Under the pieces are notes generated by a model. The model was not told the DNA's origin. It ran no database searches and was given only the letters and a program-made list of their open reading frames with translations. Shown here piece by piece: positions 21,026-34,110 of a DNA stretch of 64,000 nucleotides. This DNA comes from Ailanthus altissimus (Eukaryota; Streptophyta; Magnoliopsida; Sapindales; Simaroubaceae), in NCBI GenBank assembly GCA_946807835.1, contig OX327684.1, positions 34,966,501-35,030,500 of the forward strand. Direction: 5' to 3'. The position numbers and the translations under genes were made by a program. The first letter of the stretch is position 1, and each line of letters begins with the position of its first letter.

Positions 21026-24000
21026 GGTTAGGAGAATAAGGCCAGGGCCTGCTTATTTAATGTACTTCGGATACAATCATACACGTATTATTTTTTGACA
21101 AGTTGCCTTCTTGTTATTGCTTTGGTCTTTCTCGTTATTTATCAATTTGTAATTTGATCTATTATAATAAGGATATGATTCAAATTTTAAATTATACAGG
21201 TAATATTATATCCAGTTATAGAATCGTACAAAATTATGAACACGTGGATCACATCATTAATGTTAATATTATATCAAGTTACCGTTTAGTGACTTAATAA
21301 TAAACTACATTTATATATATATATATATATAAAGACACTGAGATGAATGACAGTAAAATTTTGAAAATATGTAGTTTATTATTAAGGGTTAGAACTTGCG
21401 TATATAATCAATGTTTGAGAATGTCTTCTATCATTTTTACATGGGACTTGAAATATCATTCCGAGAAGTGAGACAGAGGAAAAAACCAGACCTCATAGTC
21501 ATAGTGATAACATCAACCTTTTTTCGAATAAGTAACCGAGTCTTCGATAACGTGTTGCTGCGATTTAGACTCCGTTTTGAGCGAAAGTATCGAAATGAGC
21601 TACTGTTTAAACTTCAAATGGCCTTGTGAATAAAATACTAGTCTATTGGAAATAGTTTAGCTGCTTTCTAATATATTGAATAATCGGGCAGAGATTAGCA
21701 AAACGAGAAAAAGGGCTTTGAGATTATGAGCGAGTTTACCAAGACGTACGCGTGTAGTTTCTTTCTTTCTTTCTGGCCTTGCCTTAGCGTGGCCGGGAAC
21801 TGACGCTGTTGATTGTTTACCACTTTTTGGTTTGTGCATTGTGTAGGCCCTTTCCCCCACCGTTTTTGGCTCTTTGTAGCCACCCTTACTAATATTTTTT
21901 TTTCTTTCTAAAAGGTAAGGGTGAGTCAGGTCCAGTTTTATCTCTTTACCTCCGAGTCGAATCGTCGGATCTTAGCGTTCGACAAACAAATAAGCAAGTA
22001 AGTGGAGTTATCAGACTGCGCCCAAAGGGTAAAACTAGATTACCGACAATGGTAATTGTATGGTTCTTTCTTTCTTTCTTTTTACCAGTGATGGGTTGGG
22101 TTATTCACATATCATTTTTGAAATTTAACGGGTTTTGTCCTTCTAAGAAACAAGGGATATGCTGTAACGGCAGCCATGTTTGGTGGGCATGCAGGAAATG
22201 TCAGGTAAGGACCTACTCAATACCAAATGCAAATTGAAATTTGACCTACTCAATATTCTATGTGATCTTACCTACTAAATTATGTCATATCATATGTTGT
22301 TGGAATTTCAAAACGCTCAATTCATGCACTTTGGCATTAGTGTAAAAACCCTTTTAGTAGGACCTACCCCATGCCCCCACCAAACCGGAAATTGAAAGTC
22401 AATTACTGCAGATAAAAAAAATTTCATACGAGGACGACCTCTTGGCAGAAAAGAAACCTGGCAGTAAATTCATGTTATATTCAGGTGAAAAGTAGCATTT
22501 ATTATGGGTAATCGAAGTTCCAATAATGTTTTGACTTCAATTATTTTTCTCCTTGACCTGCGATAAGGATTTGACTTCCAACTTTATTCCATCGGCATTA
22601 CAAAGTAAACCGGTGCTAGTTCAACTCTTGAATGGGTTTTCCACAAAATCAAGGTAAGCTTAAGCGCACACATGCATGAATGGCTGATCATGCAGATCGA
22701 CTATTTTGTTATTGTCATTAGCTGGCTCAAATAGGACTGCTACGAAGAGGCCTAAGGCTAAGCAGAAACAAGAATTTTTTTTGCCAGAGCTCATATATTA
22801 AAACGTCTTACATCTAGTTTATCTCAATTTGTTTACTCTCTTTTATAGCTGGAAATGCGCATTTCTAATATGTTTGTAGAAGCATAGATTAAAACCTAGT
22901 GACTCGTGTTGAGAACTTCAAAAGGAGAGTCTTTTTGGCTTTTCAAGAAAAACAACTATCGCAGCCTCGATGCTCACATTCCTAACCGGGTTCGGAAGAT
23001 CGTAGTTTGCAATCAGTGAACCACTCAATGTGGACAAACCCAAAGTTGCAGTCTACTAATTAAGATACCAGAGCCATAAATTTGAAATTAGTACACAAAA
23101 TTGAAACCCCCCCAAGAAAAAAAAAATCAAACATGCAAGCGTCCAAACCACTACCCAAAAGCACTAAAGAATCCGCAATAGTTCACAAATACATCAAAAT
23201 TCAAAGTTCATGGGAGCTGTATCAAGAAAAGTACATGTTATAAGCCACGCATTGGGACAAATCCCACTTCAAAGTCCCGCTGTCACTTTGCTGAAAATTT
23301 TGTTTCCACACGAATGATTAACAATTAAGCCCAAAAGAAAGAGTTTTTTTTATAATGGCAACGAATCATTATTGCTTTACAGTGATAAGCAATGGAGTTT
23401 TGTATTCTAGACTAACTCGGCCGTCAAGTTGGTAAATATATATAATATCATAACAAAACTACACGTTCAATCAGGATCATTTCAGTCATTATATCCATAA
23501 TCTTATTATTTTAATTACTATATATATTTATATAGGATAAGTACGAAACCTCTAATAATAAGTTTCCAAAAAATAACCATGATTTAGACTGATGGTGCCG
23601 TGTATGACGTGGTAAACACATTGGATAAAAGGAAATACATTCTCTGTCCTTTGTATTGTTTTGTTCTTTCTACACCTTTAAAGCAACGTGTCTTTGATAC
23701 AAAATTACTCTTTTCTGTAATCTCTTCTTACGCAAGGTTAAAGTAATTTAATTACCGGCGGCAACTCTTAAAGTAATGTGCGATTTCGAGTGGATTTCAC
23801 TACTTGTAATCTCCAATTTTGAAGAATATCGACATTATAAATATTGGGTACGGCTAGTCAAGTTAGTTTGGAACGTGCAGCAGAAACACTCGTAGCATAA
23901 TATTGTCTAATATGAAACGCCGTGGCAGAATAACTGAATAAATGAGTATGATTTGGTTTTAAAAGGGTTTAATTGGAATCAGAAAAAGAAATATAAAAGA

Positions 24001-24888
24001 GAGGATAATATTGACGCTAAGGCATATAAAACAAAGCTTACAAAATGACATGGGCTAAGATATATATATATATATATATTTGATTAATTTGGATCGACCG
24101 AATAGTGTAAAGACACCATTTTTTTTTGGACAAAATTTATGTCAAAAGCCCAAGTTAGCTGATTTAGTCATTGTGTATCTAATTAGCATATACCAATATG
24201 TCAAATATTAAAATCAAAGATGCGTCCCCTCATCTCGATGATTGGTGAAGAAAAGAAAGGGAATAATGAAGAAATTTTGCTTTATACAATTTGATCCGAA
24301 TCGGAATTTAAGTTATTCTATCAAACAATAATACTATATTTACATGTTAAAGTATAAAGTTTATGTCTTAATTAATGTCTTAATTTTTAATTAAAGTTAT
24401 ATAATTATCACAATAATAAAAAATTAAAAATAACAATTATTTAATAAGTGGTGATTATTATATTTAAATTTTGTTAAATTATGCATTTTTTTTATGTGAA
24501 TGCTTTTATGGTTTAAAATATGAAGGTTGTCTTTGCATTTATAAAGTGAGATTATTTTAACTTCAATTTAAAATAGTAATTTAAATTTATAATCTATTAA
24601 TTTTATATACTTTATAGTGAAAGATTTAAATTAATATATATATAATTTAAAACCATTTGATTGAAGGCATCAACTTCTCATTCAATATTGAAGTGTATAA
24701 ATATTGTGAGAGTTTTCATAAACTTGATATGAGTGGGATATGTAAGAATATTAACTTTAGAACTAATCTCATTTAAGAATTAGCTTTTGCACTCATACTG
24801 TTTGTAATACTATTTGTTGAGAATTTAATTTAAACTCTTCAATCTGATACCACTTAAATATCAATTTTAGTCAAGAATTGACTCTATT
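21026..24888. other. Gene-poor intergenic DNA
   Basis: Only short chance open frames occur. There are TA microsatellites at about 21311-21332 and 24060-24080. No tRNA, rRNA or transposon protein was recognised. The stretch ends at the LTR-like element. Confidence 0.5.
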
Positions 24889-27290
24889 TGTTGGGATTTT
24901 TCATGCTCTGATTGTTGTGATATGGTGTGTGATGTGTATAGATACATATAATTTCAAAAATTAAATACGCAACGGAAGTATTCATACATGTTATACACTA
25001 TGTAACAAACTCAAGCATATAATCACATGTATAACAAACTCAAGCATATAATTACATGTATGATCATTCAAGCACATATATATCTCATATATATATATAT
25101 ATATATATTTACATGTATGATATAAAATGAATTGTAAATAAATAACCTACCCGATTTTGAAGGTAACTTTACAATTCTTCAAGATCTTCAATCTTCAATT
25201 TGTTGAGCTCACCTTGAAGTGTTCCTTTGCACAATTTTAGTTCACAATTAAATCCGGTGGGATTGTGAAGCTAGAATGGCAGCCTTGAATTTTCAGTAAA
25301 GGATTGTTTTAACACTTAAAACAATTTGTCCTTATTAATTGTTACTAGCAAGAGATGAGAAGAATTAAGTGTATTGTGTATTATTCTTTACAACCCTTTG
25401 TCATGAACAATTGTTAACCTTAGCCAACTCTTTCAACCTTTGAAAACACTTAGGAAAAATGCTCTCAATTCTCTCTACTCACACTTGCCGAATCTTACAT
25501 TCTTTTTCACCAAAATTGAACTCTTTCAATTTTAGTTTAATGTACAAAATCATTACTTCTCTTAGTGCTCCACCACCACTTAGCCATGTTTGCCATTACA
25601 AACATTAATCAATCATATTTTTCACTCAACAAATTAATTCATCCATATGCATTAATTGTTAGTGCACAAATGGTTATTAATCAATGTTGAGTGGTCACAC
25701 CACTTCACAAATGCACCATTAAACAAATTCTAAGTGGCTAACATTGCTTATTATTAATAACAAGTACTTACTCTATTATTAAATGGTGTTTGCCACTTAT
25801 TCCAATTAATAATAATAATTTGATTAATATATAAAATATTAATTCAAAACTATTTTTGAATATTTACATTTACCATATATGTATTTACCAAGTAAGGTAA
25901 ATAGGTAAATACATGGTAAATTATTTATGGAGTAAGATTTTGTCACTTGTCAATTTCTTATTGGTTAACAACTCTTGTAAACCAATAATGTATTTTACAT
26001 TCAATTATTGACAAGTGAATAATAAAAGTAACCTTGAAATATTTTTCACTTTGCTGAAAATTGTTGGATTAATTGTTCAATCCAATTCGCTGCCCCAGTG
26101 CACAACGAGTACACTTCATATTGTGAGACTCTCTAGGTCCATACCCGATTTGTCACATGAAAATATTTCACACGTTCGTGAACAATGTCCCACACACACG
26201 TTACGGATATTACAAAATGACGCATTAGACCATACAAGTTGAGGTTATAACATATTCGTATAATCCTTCCATCATAAATATCCTAGAAGAGTAGAGATAT
26301 AGATCAACACCCTCAAGTCTCCATGTGCTCAACCATAAACTTATCTCTAGATTTGTGTTTCAATAAATAATATTCGAAAATACTTTTACGATATTATTTT
26401 TTCGATGATAAAATTAATTCTCGGATAGGTTTGCTTATGGCCATAAGACTTTCTGAAATACAATCTTGGAGTTTCAGGATATTTTACTCACCCAATTAAG
26501 TTGATGGATCCCTTATCTGTACACACCGGACTCCATGAGCATCGGACCATACCCAGCGATACCCAGCGGTTAGACCATGAAAGGTATCTGACATGTGTGG
26601 AACCAAAGTATGGTGAATCACTCACAAGTCCACCGTGGCACTCAGGTCTAAGGACCACGAATACTACTCAACTCGAAAGATCCTTCATTGACGACTTTAT
26701 GGGATGTCTATTGGAGATCTTTGTGAGTCTATTCAATATTCAGTCCTTACTGAATACTTGTATCTTTATACGAGTTTCCACTAAACTCATGGTCTGCTAA
26801 GACTAACCATCTGGATTATCCAGATATAGACATACACTGATCTATATATATTAAGGTCTTCAGTAACAGACCCGCATTAGTGAAGATAGATCAGGAACAT
26901 TAAGTTTAAGAACATATTTGCATAACAACATTTTCTAGTACCATTTGCAACTCATTGCAACTATGTCATTACTAATATATTCTTAGGTCTTTGTCCCATT
27001 TCAGACAAGGCTCCAACTTTTTAGATTTTGCTAACTCTTATAACCTGATAACTCTTATCAGTGCTAACTTTTAGCATTTATATCTTTTAGCGTTACTAAC
27101 TCTTAGTACTGATCTAAACTCCTTTAGATCAGATCTGAACTCTTTCAGATCATACAATGTCTAAAACGTTACAAGCATTTTACCATATTTGTATATAAAA
27201 TAATTAGTGATATATTTAAATCATAATTGTATAAACATAAAATAAATATTTATACACAAAAGGGATGGCACGTAAGCAAAAATCCCAACA
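24889..27290 (-). mobile_element. Long solo-LTR-like element, 2.4 kb, perfect 13-bp inverted ends
   Basis: The element starts TGTTGGGATTTTT and ends AAAAATCCCAACA, a perfect 13-bp terminal inversion with the TG...CA ends of LTRs. The flanking five bases (CTATT on the left, CTAAT on the right) differ at one position, as an aged target-site duplication would. No open frame longer than 100 codons is present. Its right 1.4 kb, read on the minus strand, resembles 39457-40620 on the plus strand (for example TGTTGG...GCTTACG at the start, then GAGTATTCAGTGAGG-like and GGTCCAATACTCATGG-like blocks). I read it as a solo LTR of a large-LTR retroelement on the minus strand. A non-autonomous element with terminal inverted repeats is the alternative. 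Confidence 0.6.
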
Positions 27291-28440
27291 CTAATACCTC
27301 AATGGATTTGTATTTAGCATCTTAAATTACTTAAGCGCATGCGGAAGACTTTACTCACAAGTAAAATAAAATTAATAAAGATCAATCACAAAGTAGAGAT
27401 AACGATCAATCGCACAAGGCATAAGAATATACGCGGTTTGACAATAACCACTTATGTCCACTGTGGATCAACAGATTCTTACTTCGTTTATTTAGTTCTT
27501 TTATACACAAAGAACTCTCACAAGAGAAATTCAAAGAATACAATAATAGACAAGCTCATAAAAGATCTACCCAATACTTTCTCATGCTTATGCCAAGAGT
27601 TCAAGCACTCTATGATACTATTCTACGCTTATGCCCAGCGCCAAAGCTACTCTAGTCCTCTATTCTCCTTCTTATTGATGTTTTGTCTATTATAATAAAT
27701 TATATTAGTTTATATAGGCTCTACATCACCCTTAAAATTTTTATTTTTTGTTAGAATAAGAGTCCACCCAAAAGAAAAGTTCAAAATTGACTCAAACACG
27801 TCTAAAAATCTAAAACTCGTGTTTTTTTAAAATTGAGCGTTGCGGCGTTAGTGCGAGTAATAAGTGGCACTGCAGTGCCAAGGCTTGGAATCGGCCTCCC
27901 CTTGCGTCTACTTGCCCCTCCTTGCTTCCATTTTTTTTTTTTTTTGCTTTTTCTTATACATTTAGCATGTACTTAACTTTATGTTAAACTCCTCATTAAT
28001 TTTTAACTCAAAATTAAATTTAACCTTAATTTTAAATTATCAAATTTTATCGAATATATTTATTCTAATAAACCATAGTTGCTCTTTTTATTGGAATAGT
28101 GTTAAAAGATATGTCAAGAGGATTGAGATTGTAATTAATTCTATTCTTTGAAAGTGATCAACAAGCATGTCAACTTTAACATATGTGAACATTCATGTAA
28201 CATGGAGTGTAGTGTTACTCCCAAAAGCACAAAGAGAACAAGCTAGGGTTTACTTGCTAGCTTTCCATTGTCTAATTAATCAATTCATTTTTATCATTGA
28301 ACATCGACATCTGCCTTATGCTCTTATTATTCCAAATTGTCATCATTAAGTTTCTGATCACTGTACACGTCATGAAACAACTATCTTTATCAAATTGAAA
28401 CAACTATCTTCTTAAAGAAGCTTCATTTAGCAAACGCGAC
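27291..28440. other. Intergenic DNA with a possible old LTR remnant
   Basis: Around 27330-27620 there are phrases that recall Copia LTR/leader sequence ('atatacgcggtttgacaa', 'cttatgtccactgtggatc'), but no element boundaries could be fixed. Nothing codes here. 27930-27945 is a T homopolymer. Confidence 0.3.
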
Positions 28441-28487
28441 ATCGATCCCAGCAATCCCTGTATTCCATAAGAGCTCTCTATCTCCTT

Positions 28488-29309
28488 TCAGTTTTCAGCC
28501 CTATATGGAGAGCCACTAAAGGTTGGAGGAACGACAACGGAGGAAGAAACCTTAAACCTCTTACTCCTGGAACCCTCGCTACTGTTGGCACTCATCTCTG
28601 GGCTATCCATCCACCCCATCACTGGATCTGCAAATCCTTGATCGCCAACACTAACTTCACCAATATCGGATCCATCAGAGTCGACCCCATGTTGCCGGAA
28701 CCCGACCCATTCATTGCTACAATCCGAAACACTAGAGCTTTCCCAAGACGATGGTTCATCTGCTATATGGGGCACGATGATGCTTGGTTGCACCGCCTTT
28801 TCAATCTTCCTTAAATCCACTGGGCTTTGGTATTGGTAGCTCCTAAAATGGAATATGCTAGCAAAGGTTAAATGGTCACTTACTCTACTTTTTGTCGACT
28901 TATTATTTTCTGATGTTCGAGCCATGAGACTCTGTAGATTCTTGCTCAATTTCGCCTTCAAGGAAGAGAAGCTAAGTCCAGGCCGCCCATCTGATTCAGA
29001 CATGAACCCTCCTCCATTAGGATGAGATGAACCCGATTGATTCGAAGAATTAACCGATGCAAAATTGGTTCGAGCATTTTCCCCACGTAGGGCTCTAGCC
29101 GCTTCATCATAGGCTCTTGCAGCTTCTTCAGGGGTATCATATGTTCCTAGCCATAATCTCACACGTTGAGATGAGTCCTTGATTTCTGCCACCCATCTAC
29201 CCGACGGCCTTTGGCGGACTCCAACAAATCTGCGAGCCGCTGCTGGTTTGGTTGGTTGAGCCTTGCTGTTGGTGGTTGTGGTGTTATTTGTTGTTTTAGA
29301 TCCTGCCAT
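28488..29309 (-). CDS. AP2/ERF transcription factor, ERN1/RAP2.11-like
   Basis: This is an intronless frame of 273 aa from the ATG at 29309 (the frame extends two codons upstream only to a GTG). One AP2 domain occupies about residues 27-83: [19 protein letters not shown], then [19 protein letters not shown] and [11 protein letters not shown]. This has the WLG core and RAYD element that form the GCC-box-binding fold. The remainder is Ser-rich with acidic patches ([32 protein letters not shown]), a likely activation region, and a basic SRSKRFK near the end. The AP2 sequence resembles the ERN1/ERN2 and RAP2.11 branch: ERN proteins regulate early symbiotic genes in legumes, and RAP2.11 responds to low potassium. 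The role here is inferred only. A long TA microsatellite lies about 115 bp upstream. Confidence 0.9.
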   Translation of the reverse strand: MAGSKTTNNTTTTNSKAQPTKPAAARRFVGVRQRPSGRWVAEIKDSSQRVRLWLGTYDTPEEAARAYDEAARALRGENARTNFASVNSSNQSGSSHPNGGGFMSESDGRPGLSFSSLKAKLSKNLQSLMARTSENNKSTKSRVSDHLTFASIFHFRSYQYQSPVDLRKIEKAVQPSIIVPHIADEPSSWESSSVSDCSNEWVGFRQHGVDSDGSDIGEVSVGDQGFADPVMGWMDSPEMSANSSEGSRSKRFKVSSSVVVPPTFSGSPYRAEN

Positions 29310-29420
29310 CAACACCTAAAAATTATAATATATGTGCAAGTTGAGCTGTGATGATTAGGCTTTTCCAATTTTGGTGAGAGGGAGAACTGTTTTATGAACC
29401 CTAGATAATACTAATCTGCT

Positions 29421-29422
<2 letters not shown>

Positions 29423-29460
<38 letters not shown>
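29423..29460. repeat. TA microsatellite upstream of the ERF gene
   Basis: About 19 uninterrupted TA units lie 110-150 bp upstream of the ERF start codon. They probably fall in the promoter or leader and are likely to vary in length between individuals. Confidence 0.9.
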
Positions 29461-29462
<2 letters not shown>

Positions 29463-31786
29463 AAATACGATGGCTAGTAACTAGAAAGGAATGATGAGTA
29501 TAAGTACATCAAATATCAATATTATTATTTCTTCGTCTTTTTCCTTCTAAATTTTTTAATCCTTAAGTCTTTTGCATGATGAACTTTGCAATGTGCTTCC
29601 ACTGACTTGGCTCGATATCCATGCACTCGGCTTATGAAACTCCGCCATGCACTTCAACAATTCAAACCCTAATGATTAATTAATAATATTTCATTTCATC
29701 TATGAAAAATTTCCCTCTTTTCCTTATACTTGTAGATGTGACCGATAGCTTTCAGTTGATAGAAAGCAACTTGAAACCCTAATACTTTATCCTTTTTTCT
29801 CTCTATTATTGATACTAAATGATTTAACTTCACTTATTCACTGATGGATAGGCACTAACCCCACTTGCCAATTCCTTGAAATAAATTAATCCCTCTCCAA
29901 GAGCCGCGGCTAACAAGCCAAAAGAGAACCTAATATTTAGGCAACGTTACAGAGACAACACGACGGAAGAAAGGCGGTCCATTTTTGTCAGCTTGTAAAT
30001 GAAGAACGGATTTGGGACGTTGGATTCTCAATTTTAAAATCCGGCGCGAAGAATTAGTTTAATTTAATAAAGAGTGACGTGCAGGTTACCGTTGGATTTT
30101 AGCACTTGGTGATAGAATGACTTGTGGGGCTCCATAACCCCTGTACCTTGTCTTTTGTTCTGGTTCTTACTTCTAAGTTTCTTTATAAAATTGCCCATCC
30201 TCTTGAACAAAATTATAGCATTACTTATGGACCATTAATTTGTTTTAGCATAAGCTTAGTGGGTAATTAAGGATCAAAATATTGTCCAGATGCTTTAATT
30301 AGTGACCCTTGGATTAGAACTAATCTATATTCCCGTAATGTGGCCTTAGATTCCCAGAACTTTCATTCCATGGATGGTGGAAATTAGAATTTTGTTGACT
30401 AGCGAATGGATTTTGCGCATAAGGACTCGTGTGGAATGACACGTCGTACGTGTCATATTTACTTGGCTAATGGCATTGTGTTGCTACTAGATGGAGACAA
30501 ATAGATATTGAACCCATCTAATCATCTAATAATTGCCTAATTTTGCATGAATTATCAAGTTCGTTATCTGAAGAATCCAATGGGTTCACGTTAGTGATGC
30601 TCTCAGATAAATCATTTTATATAGAATGAGGCAGCATGTTTCCCTTTAGGTTAACTCAATCAATTTTGTCATGTAATCAACGTTTGGTAGCAAATTTTAA
30701 TCTTCCATGCGTGCTCGATAATTACGATAAATTGAAAGTTGAATAAATCTTCTTTTACTCACGACTAGTCAGAACTCATGTAAATATATATAATGATTTC
30801 CTGGCCATATTACATAATCTCATTATTCAGTTATTTGTTGGCCTTCTTTTTTCACTCTATGTTACTTCCATAGGAAAACACAAAACCATGAAGCAAAATC
30901 CAAACTTTCTTGGAAATGGTACGAGAATTCCGTGCTTTTATAAGGATTTTATTCAATATATCAGTGACTATTGTTCATTAAATTAACCCCAAGAGAAAAA
31001 AAAAAAAAGAATTCACAATTTCTAGAATCTTTGAGCTGTGCTTTTGGCCTTCAGTTTAAGGTTTTTTTTATAAAAAAAAACATTGTTGAAGTGCCTTCAG
31101 CCTTTCAGTTATCAAATGAAAGACTGGGACAGAGCTATGATAAACTTCTAGTGATCCATAAAAAGAAAGTTAAGGATTAACATCTAGATATAGAGAGTTT
31201 TTTCCCCTCCTTTTTGAAGAAGCTACATATAGAGAGTTTAAAATCATCTTTTGATGGAAAATAAAAAATGAAAAAGAAATGAGACTTGTGACAATCTAAT
31301 TATTTTCATGCAATTGTAGAAGGTGTATGAGCTGTCGGTTGTTTTTACTAATAAATATATTGGTCAATACCTTCTGTCGATAACTCTCATGGCCCACATC
31401 ACAATACATGATGACCCCACCCACTAAAGACTTATTACATCAACCTTTTGTTGTGGAACTGGTCGTGGGGATCCGGGCCTTCAATTTGTGGAGTTATCTA
31501 CATTCTTGTAGAGTGTTCGATGAAAGTCCTCTGAGAGATACGGTGACCCGGAGTCGGGTTCAACTGCCTTTATCAAAACTAATGACAATTTCATCACAAC
31601 AAATTGGAACCATTGGCATCTGGTCAGCTACAAGCAACTGTATTTCTATTTACAAATGATATACACAAATTTCAAGTGGTATATGCTTTGTCAAATCACA
31701 AGACATGCTCTAGAGACATTGCTCAAAATAAGCAAAGACTTTACATTGCCCTCAGGAGTCAGGGCCAGACCAATCCCCTCTCTTTG
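29461..31786. other. ERF promoter side and intergenic DNA up to the ATL gene
   Basis: No credible gene is seen. Short open frames at 30971-31180 and 31408-31876 are chance or lie in or antisense to the 3' end of the ATL gene. Confidence 0.5.
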
Positions 31787-33155
31787 TCATTGCCTCGTTT
31801 CTGGTTCCTCAGAAATTTGTTCCAGGCTTCTGGGAACAGAGTCAAGCCGCCCTTGATTGTTTCTATTCCCCTCTGAGCGCTCGGTGCCAGGTAAGAACCA
31901 CTGGCTTGAATGGTCTATTGAAATCTCAGGACTATCAAGGACTTGGGCCACGCTAAACGTAGCTTGCCTCGCTTGCTTTCTTTCAAGAGTCTCTTTCAAT
32001 GGTAATCGACAGACGGGACAGGTAGTCTGTTTTCTTAGCCAAACATCAATGCAAGCAAGATGAAAGTTGTGTCCGCATTTGGGCATTATTCGCAATACTT
32101 CTTTATCTCGGTACTCCCCCAAACATATTGAACATCTGTAGGACAAAAAAGTATCAAGTCTCAATCTAACTGTCTGCATTAGGCAACAAGTCAAAACTAC
32201 GGCTAAAGGCATTAGGACATCACTCACTTTTCCATCGACACTGTAAATGTACAAACGTATTCATTGACACAACACCCTACCTAAAAGTGCCCTTTGCAAA
32301 GGATTTTGAACACATTTTTGCACTCTCTTTTAGACTTCATAACTTTCACTTTAAGCATGTAACTATCAACTTTATATGGATGCATAGACCTTATGAGGTC
32401 AAAGTTATTTGAGAATTAAGGCTTTCTCAATGCATAGGAAAATTCAAGTGGGATACTAAACCAAATTGTACCATTCTAACAAAACTTAGGTGGCTAAACT
32501 TACTGTGCATCTTCTATGGATTTGAATGCTTTATGGTTGAACCTCATAGTGGGGATTGCAGCGACAAGCATAGGTTCAAGGCCATTATTCCGATGCTGTG
32601 GCTGCCAGAAAAAGCATGATTCGTTCAAAGTCCAAAACTACAAACACCCGCGAGTATATATATGCTATTATCAATAGCAGTAGAAGCAGACAGCTGCAAT
32701 TTTTTGTTTTAGAGATTTGGTGAAGGCACCATCGATATGCGGGGGAGAAGAAACCAAATGAAATAGAAATCAAATAAAGTATTGCTTACTGGGTTTCACA
32801 ATAATCACAACCCATGTTGAATATAAACTACTCAAATTAAATTTGTCCCAAATATTCATAATTTGTCTTCATCTTTAAATTCAACTCTCATATATCGTAT
32901 CATCAGAAAACAGAAAAGTAAAAATAAGAATAAAAATAGGAAGAAAAAAAAAGTTGGGTAAGCTAATCTTAAACGAGCAACAGAGAAACAATATACCTGT
33001 TCAAGATCAATCCCCGATTCAATCTCAAACATTGGTCTTGACTCGACCTCACGAAGCCTTCTACAAATTATTCTTGTACAAATGAACACAATAAAAGTTG
33101 CACTCATCCCAAACCCGATAACAGTTGTGATCAAATTCATACCTGAACCCCACAT
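31787..33155 (-). CDS. ATL-family RING-H2 E3 ubiquitin ligase
   Basis: Three exons, 33155-32997, 32595-32504 and 32135-31787, give 600 nt or 199 aa, and splicing keeps frame. Residues about 7-27 form one hydrophobic membrane segment (LITTVIGFGMSATFIVFICT) followed by basic residues (RIICRRLRE), as in ATL proteins. The RING-H2 finger spans about 85-126: CSICLGEY, then CGHNFH...C, a conserved Trp (DVWL) and CPVC. The spacing C-x2-C-x15-C-x-H-x2-H-x2-C-x10-C-x2-C is intact, so E2 binding should be preserved. The Ser/Glu-rich tail (residues 127-199) has no known domain. ATL ligases are membrane-anchored and often defence- or sugar-responsive. Which member this is cannot be told without a tree. 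I chose ATG 33155 because an upstream extension would add a second hydrophobic stretch unlike the family. Confidence 0.85.
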
Positions 33156-33990
33156 CTCTAACTCCACGCTTCTTGAGCCCAGTCGCAAAAACAAGATGCA
33201 AAAACAAATAAAATCAAAATAAAAGATGAGGGAAAAAAAGTTAACAAAAACCAAGAATTAGATTCTTGAAGAAGTGACAAGATTTCAATGCAAATTAAGA
33301 AACAAAAATTAAGTATAGGGTATCCTAATCGCTTTGGGTGGACTCAAAAGCCAGTAATAAACTAAAGGTGAGAGGAGAGTTGTAGAAGAAAATGTACGGT
33401 CCATGTTTACCGAGGACCCATTGAAGTTAAGGGGTTTTGATATCCGACGGATGAGATTGAGGCGGGTAGTCAGTTTTGGCGGCAAGTCGTTCAACGGTAA
33501 AAATAAAAAAGAAAAAGAAACAAAAGTTATTTTCATTATGAAAAAAAAAAATTAGTATGTTAGATTCTTTGCAATTTTACGGCAGAGAATCTGAGGTGCG
33601 TTGCTTTGCATCTATTGTACTTTCTCCACATTACTGCACTAATAAAAAATAGTAGAAAAAGTTGAATAAATCTTGACCATTTAATTTGGAGGTTGCCACG
33701 TGTTAATAGATCTCAAAAAGTTTAGACAAAACTGAGATGAGGAGACATCTGCATCCTTTTTCTTATCCTTTTTGCTGCCTTATCTTGTTTCCAATTTTCT
33801 TGATATGGTTAATCTTTGGGAAGAGACAGAGCACAAACCTGGCGTTTAATTATTTGGCATCTTAAGCTCGTGAGTCATGCCCTTTATTCTTATATTTTAG
33901 TTCAACTCTCAACAACTTAAAAAAAAAAAAAAGTAAACTTGCAACTAGGAAAAGGCACGTGTTCTGAAAATATAAAATTAAGGAGATTTA
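33156..33990 (-). promoter_or_regulatory. Upstream region of the ATL gene
   Basis: The frames at 33156-33254 and 33309-33536 are not supported as coding. 33910-33935 is an A-rich run. This is probably the ATL promoter and leader. Confidence 0.35.
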
Positions 33991-34046
33991 AATATTAAAA
34001 TACTTTTAAAAAATATTGAAAGGTGTGGTCTCATTATTGTGCAGTT

Positions 34047-34098
<52 letters not shown>

Positions 34099-34110
34099 AT
34101 CCAATTTTGG
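33990..34110. repeat. Direct repeat, left copy, with CA and TA microsatellite
   Basis: The order 'aaatattgaaaggtgtggtc', 'tcattattgtgcagttacac', a (CA)n then (TA)n run (about 34045-34094), then 'ggaatccaa' recurs at 35653-35770 in the same orientation. Confidence 0.5.

Noticed and set aside
26501..26800. 99-codon frame inside the long LTR-like element
   Set aside because: It has no motif, is not kept in the inverted relative at 40 kb, and is probably chance.
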